From: Gp7-AA6 sp036397915
GTDB lineage: Bacteria; Acidobacteriota; Thermoanaerobaculia; UBA5066; Gp7-AA6
Length of the DNA: 6,840 bases
Assembly: GCA_036397915.1 (NCBI GenBank)
Contig: DASWIB010000221.1
Span: forward strand, 1 to 6,840
Direction of reading: 5' to 3'
Part shown: positions 1 through 5,668 of the stretch, in pieces
Position numbering within the stretch: position 1 is the stretch's first letter
Layout of the letters: each line of letters begins with the position of its first letter
The notes under the pieces: model-generated
Database searches by the model: none
Seen by the model: the letters and a program-made list of their open reading frames with translations, nothing else
What the model was told of the DNA's origin: nothing
Program-made: the position numbers and the translations under genes

Positions 1-443
1 AAACTTCCCGGCGCCACGGCGATCGTCTTGCCGTGGTTGTCCGCGATCCAATGCGTTTCGTGGCTGTAGTAGAACTTCACCGCCTCAGCGCTTCCCAGAG
101 AAAGGGGGATGTTGGGGCCGTTCGCCGTGGCGTTGGCGCCGTAGTTCTCGTCCCAGCTGTCGTTCAAAGGCGCCTTGTACTCCCAGTTGCCCGCCGGAAC
201 GTTGAATGTGCCCTGCCAGACCAGGTCTTCCGCGTCGAATGTCAGGTGAGTGGCGGCGCAGCCGGGCTGCCAGTCCTCCGGGCAGCCCAGCTCGCTCTGG
301 AGACTACCGGCAACGGTCACGGCCGTGGGTGCGGGCGTATGGGCGGCGAAGGCCGGCGGTCCGAGCAGGACGAACGTCAAGACACCGATCAGCAGAAGCG
401 GCAACGGGGAATCGGGAGAAGGCGGGCGAAGCCCTTTGCGCAT
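1..443 (-). CDS. Secreted protein with pullulanase-type X25 domain (N-terminal part)
   Basis: This open frame starts at the ATG at 443-441 and runs off the left edge, giving 147 residues with no stop. A GGAGG lies 8 bases upstream of the ATG, which supports the start. Residues 1-33 look like a signal peptide: a basic start, a hydrophobic stretch from about L14 to L27, and AFA before A34. From about residue 41 the protein reads AVTVAGSLQSELGCPEDWQP, then a DLVWQGTFNVPAGNWEYK strand pair and NDSWDENYG. This is the pattern of the immunoglobulin-like X25 domain found in pullulanases and some other secreted glycosidases. C54 and C62 could form a disulfide after export. The domain probably helps bind or position starch-like glucan. 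The catalytic part, if there is one, lies outside the window, so the enzyme class cannot be fixed; a pullulanase or another multidomain secreted protein would fit. Confidence 0.8.
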   Translation of the reverse strand, partial: MRKGLRPPSPDSPLPLLLIGVLTFVLLGPPAFAAHTPAPTAVTVAGSLQSELGCPEDWQPGCAATHLTFDAEDLVWQGTFNVPAGNWEYKAPLNDSWDENYGANATANGPNIPLSLGSAEAVKFYYSHETHWIADNHGKTIAVAPGS

Positions 444-500
444 GACGAGCCTCCGGAGGGAATGCCAGCGTATGGCGACCGGCGGCGGGTGTCAATCGCG

Positions 501-593
501 GTGATCAAGCGACTGGCAGGTCGCCCACAGTCGGACAGCGAAGCTCATCCATGATGATCGGAATGCGCGGCGAGCATCTTCGTCGTTGACGCG
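501..593 (+). pseudogene. Decayed vapB-vapC junction fragment
   Basis: This segment aligns by hand with 885-979, the vapB 3' end and vapC 5' end of the intact pair downstream, at roughly three quarters identity. The vapB part reads IKRLAGRPQSDS in one frame, then LIHDDRNARR in another, matching IRRLGDSSRSDS and LIREDRDAR in the intact copy. A two-base deletion near 540-543 causes the frame change. The vapC part reads SIFVVDA, matching STFVVDA, but the GTG start has become GCG and the overlapping TGA has become CGA. The similarity stops after about 593, so most of vapC is missing. It is best read as a remnant of a second, related vapBC locus that was lost by deletion and point mutation. Confidence 0.7.
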
Positions 594-690
594 CCAACCC
601 GGGGGCCTTCCTGCCGCCGGGTCATGGTGAAGACCGCCGCGATCCGCGGGCCAGCGACCTCCGGGCGCCGAGGCGGCGCCCTCGTAGCCC

Positions 691-707
691 GATATCACTT
701 TGATATC
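691..707. promoter_or_regulatory. Palindromic operator/promoter candidate of vapBC
   Basis: GATATCACTTTGATATC is a perfect 7-bp inverted repeat around a 3-base centre, in otherwise GC-rich DNA and 18 bases before the vapB start. TATCAT at 704-709 overlaps it and could be the -10 box, though no good -35 box is seen. VapB antitoxins with a ribbon-helix-helix domain usually bind such palindromes and repress their own operon, so this is the likely autoregulatory site. Binding is inferred. Confidence 0.6.
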
Positions 708-725
708 ATCTGGCGGGAGGCCGTC

Positions 726-959
726 TTGGCGAACTTCCTGATTCGCGATCTCGACGATGAAGTGTTGGCTCGATTGAAGGCGACAGCCAAGGCCCACGGG
801 CGGTCGCTGCAGGCGGAAATCCACTCCGTGCTTCAGGCCGCGAGCATACGCAGTCTCGCAGAGACTCGCCGCCTGTCCGCACGGTGGATCAGGCGACTCG
901 GAGACTCCTCTCGGTCGGACAGCACGGCGCTCATCCGCGAAGATCGAGACGCGCGGTGA
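726..959 (+). CDS. vapB: VapB/FitA-type ribbon-helix-helix antitoxin
   Basis: The 77-residue protein starts at a TTG, chosen because GGGAGG at 715-720 lies 5 bases before it and because the family pattern begins there. Residues 2-40 (ANFLIRDLDDEVLARLKATAKAHGRSLQAEIH) are a typical ribbon-helix-helix DNA-binding domain of FitA-like VapB proteins. The C-terminal tail, with SDSTALIREDRDAR, is the usual toxin-binding and neutralising part. The stop overlaps the GTG start of vapC (GTGA at 956-959), so translation of the two is probably coupled, as expected for a type II pair. It should bind and block VapC and, with it, repress the operon through the upstream palindrome. An in-frame ATG further upstream (624) is possible but would add a 34-residue tail not seen in this family. 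Confidence 0.87.
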   Translation: MANFLIRDLDDEVLARLKATAKAHGRSLQAEIHSVLQAASIRSLAETRRLSARWIRRLGDSSRSDSTALIREDRDAR

Positions 960-1384
960 GCACGTTTGTCGTCGACGCGAGCGTGGTGATCAAGTGGTTC
1001 GTCCCGGAGGTTCACGGCGATGCCGCGCGGCGTCTGCTCGAATACAGTCATCAATACGTCGCCCCGGATCTCCTCTTTGCGGAGACGGCCAACGCCGTCT
1101 GGAAGAAGGTTCGACGCGGCGAACTGTCGTCCCGGCACGGCCAGCGCCTGGTCACAGATCTCGGCAGAGTGGCCGTCGAGACGGTTTCGTGCAGGGCGCT
1201 GGCCGCCGACGCCCATGCACTGGCCACCCGGATCGGTCGAACGGTCTACGACGCGATGTACCTCACGCTCGCGGTGCAGCTCGAGACGCGAATGATCACC
1301 GCCGACGAGCGCCTGGCCAGGGCGCTCGCGGAGATCCCCTTGATCGCGACCCATGTTCAGACGGTTCAGGCGTTCAGCGGATGA
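956..1384 (+). CDS. vapC: VapC-type PIN-domain ribonuclease toxin
   Basis: The 142-residue protein starts at the GTG overlapping the vapB stop. It is a complete PIN domain. The four acidic residues expected to hold the catalytic metal are D7 (FVVDASVVIKWF), E43 (LLFAETANAVW), D99 (YDAMYLTLA) and D117 (MITADERLA). VapC toxins are Mg-dependent RNases, often cutting tRNA or rRNA, that stop translation when VapB is degraded; the RNA target cannot be told from sequence. No active-site residue is missing and there is no frame break, so the toxin looks functional. Its product is similar at the N-terminus to the fragment encoded at about 570-593, the relic of a related copy. Confidence 0.9.
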   Translation: MSTFVVDASVVIKWFVPEVHGDAARRLLEYSHQYVAPDLLFAETANAVWKKVRRGELSSRHGQRLVTDLGRVAVETVSCRALAADAHALATRIGRTVYDAMYLTLAVQLETRMITADERLARALAEIPLIATHVQTVQAFSG

Positions 1385-1431
1385 TCCGGAGGCTTTCCGT
1401 CGAGGTCGACGGCTCTCGAGCGCTGAGGGGA

Positions 1432-1463
1432 CTATCATGCTGCTGTGCTATCATGCGGCATGA
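1432..1463. promoter_or_regulatory. Operator/promoter candidate of the second toxin-antitoxin pair
   Basis: CTATCATGC occurs twice (1432-1440 and 1448-1456), a 16-base period. Each copy holds a TATCAT that could serve as a -10 box. The second copy is also part of a perfect inverted repeat, TCATGC-G-GCATGA (1451-1463), that covers the antitoxin ATG. No Shine-Dalgarno sequence precedes the ATG; with the second TATCAT as -10 box, transcription would begin at about the start codon, giving a leaderless mRNA. Direct and inverted repeats at this place suit an antitoxin-bound operator. No convincing -35 box is seen. Confidence 0.45.
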
Positions 1464-1735
1464 CCACCCGAAAGCCACCGATGCCGGCCGTGAAGACCAT
1501 CGGCTCCAGCGGTCAGATCGCTCTCGGTAAGGAATACGCCGGCAGACACGTCCTCATCGACGAGGTGGAACCCGGCGTGTGGGTCGTGAAGCTCGGCGAC
1601 TTCATTCCAGACAGCGAGCGCTGGCTGCATGAGCCCGAAGCGAGCCGATCGCTCGAGCGAGCGATCGCCTGGGCCGAAAAGCATCCACCGCGCAAGACGA
1701 GCCTCGAGAGTCTTGCAAAGCGGCTCAAGAAGTGA
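1460..1735 (+). CDS. Putative antitoxin, AbrB/MazE-like
   Basis: The 91-residue protein has VKTIGSSGQIALGKEYAGRH followed by VLIDEVEPGVWVVK (residues 11-44), which resembles the swapped-hairpin DNA-binding fold of AbrB/MazE antitoxins. The second half (SERWLHEPEASRSLERAIAWAEKHPP) is helical and charged, and suits a toxin-binding arm. The start is uncertain: GTG at 1445, ATG at 1460 and ATG at 1481 are all in frame and none has a good Shine-Dalgarno sequence. I chose 1460 because of the repeats around it, but 1481 fits the conserved part equally well. The stop overlaps the GTG of the next gene (GTGA, 1732-1735), the same arrangement as in vapBC, which supports the pair as a type II toxin-antitoxin module. 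Family placement is by pattern only. Confidence 0.68.
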   Translation: MTTRKPPMPAVKTIGSSGQIALGKEYAGRHVLIDEVEPGVWVVKLGDFIPDSERWLHEPEASRSLERAIAWAEKHPPRKTSLESLAKRLKK

Positions 1736-2022
1736 GGAGCAGCCGGGGCTCGATCCGGCTCGATCTCAACAACAGCGAGTTTCAACAGCAGTTCTTTTTC
1801 CTCGAGAAGGCCGATGCTCTTTCCGTAATCGGTGCCCTGCGGAAGTTATCTCGGATGTCTTGGAAGCAGGTCTATCAGGATCCGGGAGTACGGTGGGAAG
1901 CGATCGCCTCGAAAGTCGGCCCGGCTGGCGGCCGTCTCTACTCTCTGAGGCTGGGCAAGGGCTTTCGCGCGGTCGCCTGCCGCCAGGATGACTGGCTGCG
2001 AATCCTGTCGCTTCACCCCTGA
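1732..2022 (+). CDS. Putative RelE-like toxin, C-terminus probably truncated by frame break
   Basis: The 96-residue protein starts at a GTG overlapping the antitoxin stop. It has an N-terminal helical part with FFFLEKADALSVIGALRKLSRMSWKQVYQD (residues 21-50), then GGRLYSLRLGKGFRAVACRQDDWLRILSLHP (66-96). The run of strands with YSLRLGKGFRAV and the final LSLHP resembles small RelE/ParE-like toxins, which are RNases or gyrase poisons; the exact activity is not known. The frame ends at CCC TGA (2017-2022). One base over, the sequence continues as DHDPAYE and stops at 2042-2044. From memory, proteins of this type end in LHPDHDxAY, so the natural end is probably at 2044 and a single extra C, or a +1 frameshift, separates the two parts. 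The toxin may therefore be weakened or inactive. Confidence 0.65.
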   Translation: MRSSRGSIRLDLNNSEFQQQFFFLEKADALSVIGALRKLSRMSWKQVYQDPGVRWEAIASKVGPAGGRLYSLRLGKGFRAVACRQDDWLRILSLHP

Positions 2023-2099
2023 CCACGACCCAGCATACGAATGAGCTCGGCACTCAGATGGGACGAGCGGGTGACAAAAGTCCGTGTCGTCAGCTCTGG
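2023..2099. other. Convergent intergenic gap
   Basis: The gap lies between the second toxin and the tail of the thioesterase gene. It contains the out-of-frame toxin ending (to 2044). I saw no stable hairpin followed by a T-run on either strand, so no intrinsic terminator can be called. Confidence 0.5.
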
Positions 2100-3200
2100 T
2101 CAGCTGGTCGATGCCCGTTCCTCGCGCCGATCCGGCGATCCCGCGAGAAGCTGCGCGCGGGGGGGCCGCTGGTCGTTGTGTCGCCGGTTGCGCCGGTACG
2201 CCTCCAGAAACCGCGCGTCCTCCGCATAGGTCGTCGGATAGACGGGCGGGACGGGTCGCGGGATCATGTCCGGGTCCACGTTGACGAAGGTGAAGACGCA
2301 GGTGTTCGAGAGAGCCCTCGTGACGCGGTCCCGGCTGACGCGCTCGATGTTGACCTCGACGCAGATCGAACTCGCGCCCGTGTACACGACACGGCTGACG
2401 AAGTGGAGCTTGTCCCCCAAACGCACCGGCTGGAGGAAGTTGATTCGATTCACGCGGATGATGACCGGACGGTCGGGGGCGATCTCCTCGGAGTTGATCG
2501 ACGCGAGCTCATAGGCCCGCCGCACGAGATACCCCCCGAAGATCTTCTGCGGCACGTTTTCCTGCTCCGGGTACATCCGTTCCCAGTTGCTGGTCACGAG
2601 CTCCGATACCAGACGCCCCGAGAAGCCCGGCTGATCCTGTTCCGCATGGATGCCGGACAGCAGGGCGTACTCCTCGCGGCTGGGCGGCTCGGTGGCGGCG
2701 GCCTGCTCCTTGCGATAGCTCTCCCGCCGCGCGATGGCCTTGTCGTACCGCCGTTTCTCGAGCTCGTCCGCGTACTCGAGCGGCTGGAGCGGCACGCTGC
2801 GGCTCGCCTCCCCTTGCCCGCTGCGAGCGACCATCGTGAAGTAGCAGGAGGCCAGGTGGATCGGGCTCGCGCCCGGGTGCTCGATCCGGATGCCCACCTC
2901 GGCCGAAGTGCGCCCGACGTAGTTGATCCGTGCATGGAGGGCGAGGTCCCGCGTGACGTCCGGCGGCTCGCGCAGAAGGATGTTGTCGATGGCCGCGGTG
3001 ACGACGCGCCCGTCCGGCACCACGCGGCGCGTGTAGGAGAGGGCGGTCTCTTCGGCCAGCTCGTCTAAGACTTCGAGTAGCAGGTCGAACCGAAGGTTCC
3101 CCGCCAGTGGCTCATCCACGACCGTGAATCGCCGCCTCAAAGCGGCGTCGGTCGCGAAAGAAAGTGTCAGATCCCGGGACGTGTCGATGGGTCGTGTCAT
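2100..3200 (-). CDS. Double-hotdog acyl-CoA thioesterase (BFIT/ACOT9-like)
   Basis: The 366-residue protein should hydrolyse acyl-CoA to free fatty acid and CoA in the cytoplasm. It has two hotdog domains, as in the BFIT/ACOT9-type thioesterases. The first spans about 20-135 (PLAGNLRFDLLLEVLDELAEETA and later LHARINYVGRTSAEVGIRIE). A charged helical linker follows, 141-180. The second spans about 195-310, with KIFGGYLVRRAYELA (219-233), RVNRINFLQPVRLGDKL (249-265) and SRVVYTGASSICVEVNI. The start at 3200 is chosen because GGAGG lies 7 bases upstream. A start 13 codons earlier exists (TTG/ATG-type, 3239) but would lack this ribosome binding site. Acyl chain length preference is not visible. 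A short ORF upstream overlaps its start (ATGA), so translation may be coupled. The C-terminus is basic and looks disordered. Confidence 0.85.
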   Translation of the reverse strand: MTRPIDTSRDLTLSFATDAALRRRFTVVDEPLAGNLRFDLLLEVLDELAEETALSYTRRVVPDGRVVTAAIDNILLREPPDVTRDLALHARINYVGRTSAEVGIRIEHPGASPIHLASCYFTMVARSGQGEASRSVPLQPLEYADELEKRRYDKAIARRESYRKEQAAATEPPSREEYALLSGIHAEQDQPGFSGRLVSELVTSNWERMYPEQENVPQKIFGGYLVRRAYELASINSEEIAPDRPVIIRVNRINFLQPVRLGDKLHFVSRVVYTGASSICVEVNIERVSRDRVTRALSNTCVFTFVNVDPDMIPRPVPPVYPTTYAEDARFLEAYRRNRRHNDQRPPRAQLLAGSPDRREERASTS

Positions 3201-3256
3201 CCGTAGTCCTCCGGAAAAAAGGGGAAAGGGACGAAACACTGCAAAACGAAAGCCAT
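3197..3256 (-). CDS. Possible 19-residue upstream ORF of the thioesterase gene
   Basis: The frame encodes MAFVLQCFVPFPFFPEDYG and stops with a TGA that overlaps the thioesterase ATG (ATGA, 3197-3200). Its ATG at 3256 has a very good ribosome binding site, GGAGGAGG, ending 8 bases upstream. It contains five phenylalanines and a run of prolines. Such a short coupled ORF could be a leader peptide that sets translation of the downstream gene, or it may be fortuitous. The thioesterase also has its own GGAGG inside this ORF. No homology is claimed. Confidence 0.4.
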   Translation of the reverse strand: MAFVLQCFVPFPFFPEDYG

Positions 3257-3287
3257 GGAAGCGTCCTCCTCCGTGACCCGCCGCAGG

Positions 3288-3356
3288 CCGACCGGGAGCG
3301 GGAAGGCTTCAGACCGACCGGGAGCGGGAAGCAGTGGATCGACCGGGAGCGGGAGG
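3288..3356. repeat. Three tandem copies of an 18-bp GC-rich repeat
   Basis: CCGACCGGGAGCGGGAAG is present at 3288-3305 and identically at 3314-3331. A third copy at 3339-3356 (TCGACCGGGAGCGGGAGG) differs at two bases. The period is 26 then 25 bases, with unrelated 7-8 base spacers. The array lies between the divergent thioesterase and amidase genes. It could be a small variable-number repeat or a set of protein-binding sites. Confidence 0.8.
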
Positions 3357-3467
3357 GCCAGTGAGGCGGGCGCCGCCCTCGGCCGCCCGGGGCCGTAAGC
3401 AGTGTCCCGGATCGCCGCGACATCCCCTCCGGCGCCCGAGTCGGGTTACTCTGGTGGCTCCACACGA

Positions 3468-5060
3468 ATGCTCCGAACGAAATTGTCTGAAACGGGACGC
3501 CCTCCACGCTTCCTCGGGACCGCCTCGGCCCGATCTTCCCGAGTTCTCGCCGCGGGCTCCGCGGCTTTTCTCGTCGTCCTGCTCGCTCTCCTCGGCTCCG
3601 CCGCAGGCCAGCCGACGGCGACCGTCGTCTGGCGCGGCGCGTCTCATCCGATAGCGGTCTCCGGCGGAGACTTCAGCGTCGGCGACGCCGCGCGTGCTCT
3701 CGGCTTCACTGTCTCGCGCGACACGACTTCGGGCGTGCTGACGATTTCGGGTTATGGTCACCAGCTCCTTGCCGGGCCCGGGACGGTACAGGTGCCCGTG
3801 GATCAGCGCACCGTCGAGATCTCCCGACCCATCCGCGCGGTCGCCGGGGTCCTGTATGCGCCGATGGACTTTTTCGCCAGGGCGCTGTTTCCGCTCGCCG
3901 GAGCGAGCGGGACGTACGACGCGTCGACCCGCGTCTGGACGGTCGAGCAATCGGGAGGGGCGCCGCCGGGGAACGTCACTCCGGGCCCGGTGTCGGTCGA
4001 GGTCGCCGTGGTGCACGTCGATCCGACGACGCAGGTGGTGATGCGCGAGTCGGCTCCGGCGCGGATCATGCCGCGAATCGTGGAGTCGGGGCTGCAGATC
4101 CGCTGGCTGGACCGGAAGATCACCGCTCCCTTTGCGGAGCGCCGCTACGACGACCCGCTCGTCTCGGCGGTGCGCTTCGAAGGAGAGACCGCCACCGTCC
4201 TCTTCCGCGAGCCCGGGCTGACCGCGCACGCGTATCCGCTCACCGATCCCGACCGCATCGTCGTGGAAGTGGGACGTCTCGTCGAGACACCGGCGATCGA
4301 GCCCGCTGCGCCGCCGCCGGCGGCGGTGCCGGCGATCACGATCGTCCTGGACCCGGGGCACGGAGGGACCGAGACCGGCGCGGTCGGCCCGGGAGGAGTC
4401 CAGGAAAAGGACGTCACGCTTCAGATCGCACGGAGGCTCGCCGCGGCGATTCCGAAGGTCGTCTCGAGCCGGATCGTCCTGACCCGGGACTCCGACAGCG
4501 CGATCTCACTCGACGACCGCACCTCGCTCGCCAACCACGAGAAAGCGAACCTGTTCCTCTCGCTGCACGCGAACTCCTCGCGCGCGCCGGGCGCGCACGG
4601 CTCGGAGACCTACTATCTGTCGCTCGAGTCTTCGGACCGCCTGGCTCAGGAGGTCGCACGGCGGGAGAACGAGACTCCTCTCGACGTCCCGGGTGCCGTC
4701 CCGCAGAACGCGGACCTCGATTTCATCCTGTGGGACCTCGCGCAGAGCGCTCATCTGAACGAATCGAGCCGGCTGGCGGAAGCGATCCAGACTCAGCTGA
4801 ACGTCGTCTCGAAGACCGAGAACCGCGGGATCAAACAGGCGCCGTTCCGGGTGCTGGCCGGCGCGACGATGCCGGCGGTGCTCGTCGAGGTCGGTTTCAT
4901 CTCCCACCCGGAGGAGGAGAAGCAACTCCGTTCCGCGACGTTCCAGGAGAGCGTCGCGAACGCGATCGCGAAGGCGGTCGGCGAGTTCTTTGCCCGGCGC
5001 AGGACGGGGGCTCCCTCCGACGCGCCGATGCCCGGGACGACGCCCTCGCCCGCTCGATGA
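3468..5060 (+). CDS. Exported N-acetylmuramoyl-L-alanine amidase (Amidase_3)
   Basis: The 530-residue protein cleaves the bond between N-acetylmuramic acid and L-alanine in peptidoglycan, acting outside the cytoplasmic membrane in cell separation or wall turnover. Residues 1-47 are a signal peptide or membrane anchor with a long basic start and hydrophobic stretch at about 26-43 (VLAAGSAAFLVVLLALLG). Residues about 52-160 look like the copper-amine-oxidase N-terminal-like wall-binding domain, 175-266 like an AMIN domain, and 270-290 are a Pro/Ala linker. The catalytic Amidase_3 domain runs from about 291 to 510. Zinc ligands are H298 (LDPGHGG), E313 (VQEKDV) and H367 (SLHAN), and the catalytic glutamate is E474 (LVEVGF). 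All are present. The ATG at 3468 is preferred over a GTG at 3402, as neither has a strong ribosome binding site and the ATG keeps the signal peptide nearer the start. It overlaps the next gene by ATGA. Confidence 0.9.
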   Translation: MLRTKLSETGRPPRFLGTASARSSRVLAAGSAAFLVVLLALLGSAAGQPTATVVWRGASHPIAVSGGDFSVGDAARALGFTVSRDTTSGVLTISGYGHQLLAGPGTVQVPVDQRTVEISRPIRAVAGVLYAPMDFFARALFPLAGASGTYDASTRVWTVEQSGGAPPGNVTPGPVSVEVAVVHVDPTTQVVMRESAPARIMPRIVESGLQIRWLDRKITAPFAERRYDDPLVSAVRFEGETATVLFREPGLTAHAYPLTDPDRIVVEVGRLVETPAIEPAAPPPAAVPAITIVLDPGHGGTETGAVGPGGVQEKDVTLQIARRLAAAIPKVVSSRIVLTRDSDSAISLDDRTSLANHEKANLFLSLHANSSRAPGAHGSETYYLSLESSDRLAQEVARRENETPLDVPGAVPQNADLDFILWDLAQSAHLNESSRLAEAIQTQLNVVSKTENRGIKQAPFRVLAGATMPAVLVEVGFISHPEEEKQLRSATFQESVANAIAKAVGEFFARRRTGAPSDAPMPGTTPSPAR

Positions 5061-5668
5061 GCCGCCGCGCCGCGGCGCTCCTCCTCATTGCAATGGTCGC
5101 GACGGTCGGTGGCCTGATGCTCCTGACCCACCAACCGAGGTCGGCTCCACCGGTCCGACGGCGGTCCCCGCTCCCTTTCCTGCGCGTGAGCCCGGCGACG
5201 GTCGGCGCGGTGACGCCCCTGCCGGGCGGACAAACCGCTCCCCAGGAAGCGGTTCGGGTGACGCTCTTTTTCCCCGACGCTGCCCAGGGCAAGCTCCATC
5301 CCGAGGAACGGGACATCCCGAAGCCGGCGAGTCCCGGAGCGTTCGTGCGCGTGCTCTTCGGCGAGCTCGCGGAAGGGCCCACCCGCCCCGAGCTGATCAA
5401 GGTGATTCCGCCGCGCATCCAGCTCCGCAACGGGTTCCTGATGCCCGGAGGACTGGCCATCCTCGACCTCGCCGTAGACTCCAGCCTGTCGTTCGGCTCG
5501 GCGGAGGAGCTTTCGATCGTCGCCTCACTCGTGAACACAGTCCTCCAGAACGTCGCGAGCACCGAGCGGGTACGGATCCTGGTCAACGGCGAGCCGGCGG
5601 AGTCGCTCGGCGGTCACCTGGATCTGACCCGACCACTCACGTTCGTGCGGAGCGAGCTCGCGCCGTGA
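5057..5668 (+). CDS. GerMN-domain membrane-anchored protein
   Basis: The 203-residue protein has a basic start and one hydrophobic segment (about residues 5-23, AAALLLIAMVATVGGLMLL), with no lipobox cysteine, so it is probably anchored by one N-terminal helix with the rest outside the membrane. Residues about 66-198 are a GerMN (sporulation/spore germination-type) domain: VRVTLFFPD, LFGELAEGPTRPEL, then VIPPRIQLRNGF, AILDLAVDSSLSFGSAEELSIVASLVNTVLQN and VRILVNGEPAESLGGHLDL. In non-sporulating bacteria such proteins are found next to amidases and are thought to help at the peptidoglycan, but the exact role is not known. It overlaps the amidase stop (ATGA, 5057-5060) and the RNase PH start (GTGA, 5665-5668), so the three genes are likely co-translated. 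Confidence 0.87.
   Translation: MSRRAAALLLIAMVATVGGLMLLTHQPRSAPPVRRRSPLPFLRVSPATVGAVTPLPGGQTAPQEAVRVTLFFPDAAQGKLHPEERDIPKPASPGAFVRVLFGELAEGPTRPELIKVIPPRIQLRNGFLMPGGLAILDLAVDSSLSFGSAEELSIVASLVNTVLQNVASTERVRILVNGEPAESLGGHLDLTRPLTFVRSELAP

Larger units (their letters stand above)
444..725. other. Divergent intergenic region before vapBC
   Basis: This stretch separates the minus-strand X25 gene from the plus-strand vapB gene. It has the ribosome binding site of the X25 gene at its left end, a decayed vapBC fragment at about 501-593, a GC-rich hairpin (GGGCGCC at 663-669 and GGCGCCC at 675-681, 5-base loop) without a T-run, the palindrome at 691-707 and the vapB ribosome binding site at 715-720. 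No intact gene was found in it. Confidence 0.6.

Noticed and set aside
33..554. Plus-strand open frame of 173 codons at the left end
   Set aside because: It is antisense to the X25-domain gene, which has a signal peptide, a ribosome binding site and domain motifs. Its last codons only cover the vapB relic by chance of frame.
663..681. Intrinsic terminator (GGGCGCC hairpin)
   Set aside because: A 7-pair hairpin is present but no T-run follows on either strand, and no gene ends near it except the decayed fragment.
833..1438. Minus-strand open frame of 201 codons
   Set aside because: It is the antisense of vapC, whose active-site residues are all present on the plus strand.
2058..3068. Long plus-strand open frame of about 336 codons
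   Set aside because: It lies opposite the thioesterase gene and has low-complexity Arg/Val/Asp composition without a recognisable domain; the thioesterase frame has clear hotdog motifs and a ribosome binding site.
3288..3356. CRISPR array
   Set aside because: Only three repeats of 18 bp with 7-8 base spacers and no cas gene; spacers are far too short.
3402..3467. GTG at 3402 as amidase start
   Set aside because: It would put 22 extra polar residues before an already long signal-peptide start and has no Shine-Dalgarno sequence; kept only as an alternative.
3309..4361. Long minus-strand open frame of about 350 codons
   Set aside because: It lies opposite the amidase gene, is very rich in Arg, Asp and Gly as expected of the antisense of GC-rich coding DNA, and shows no family pattern.
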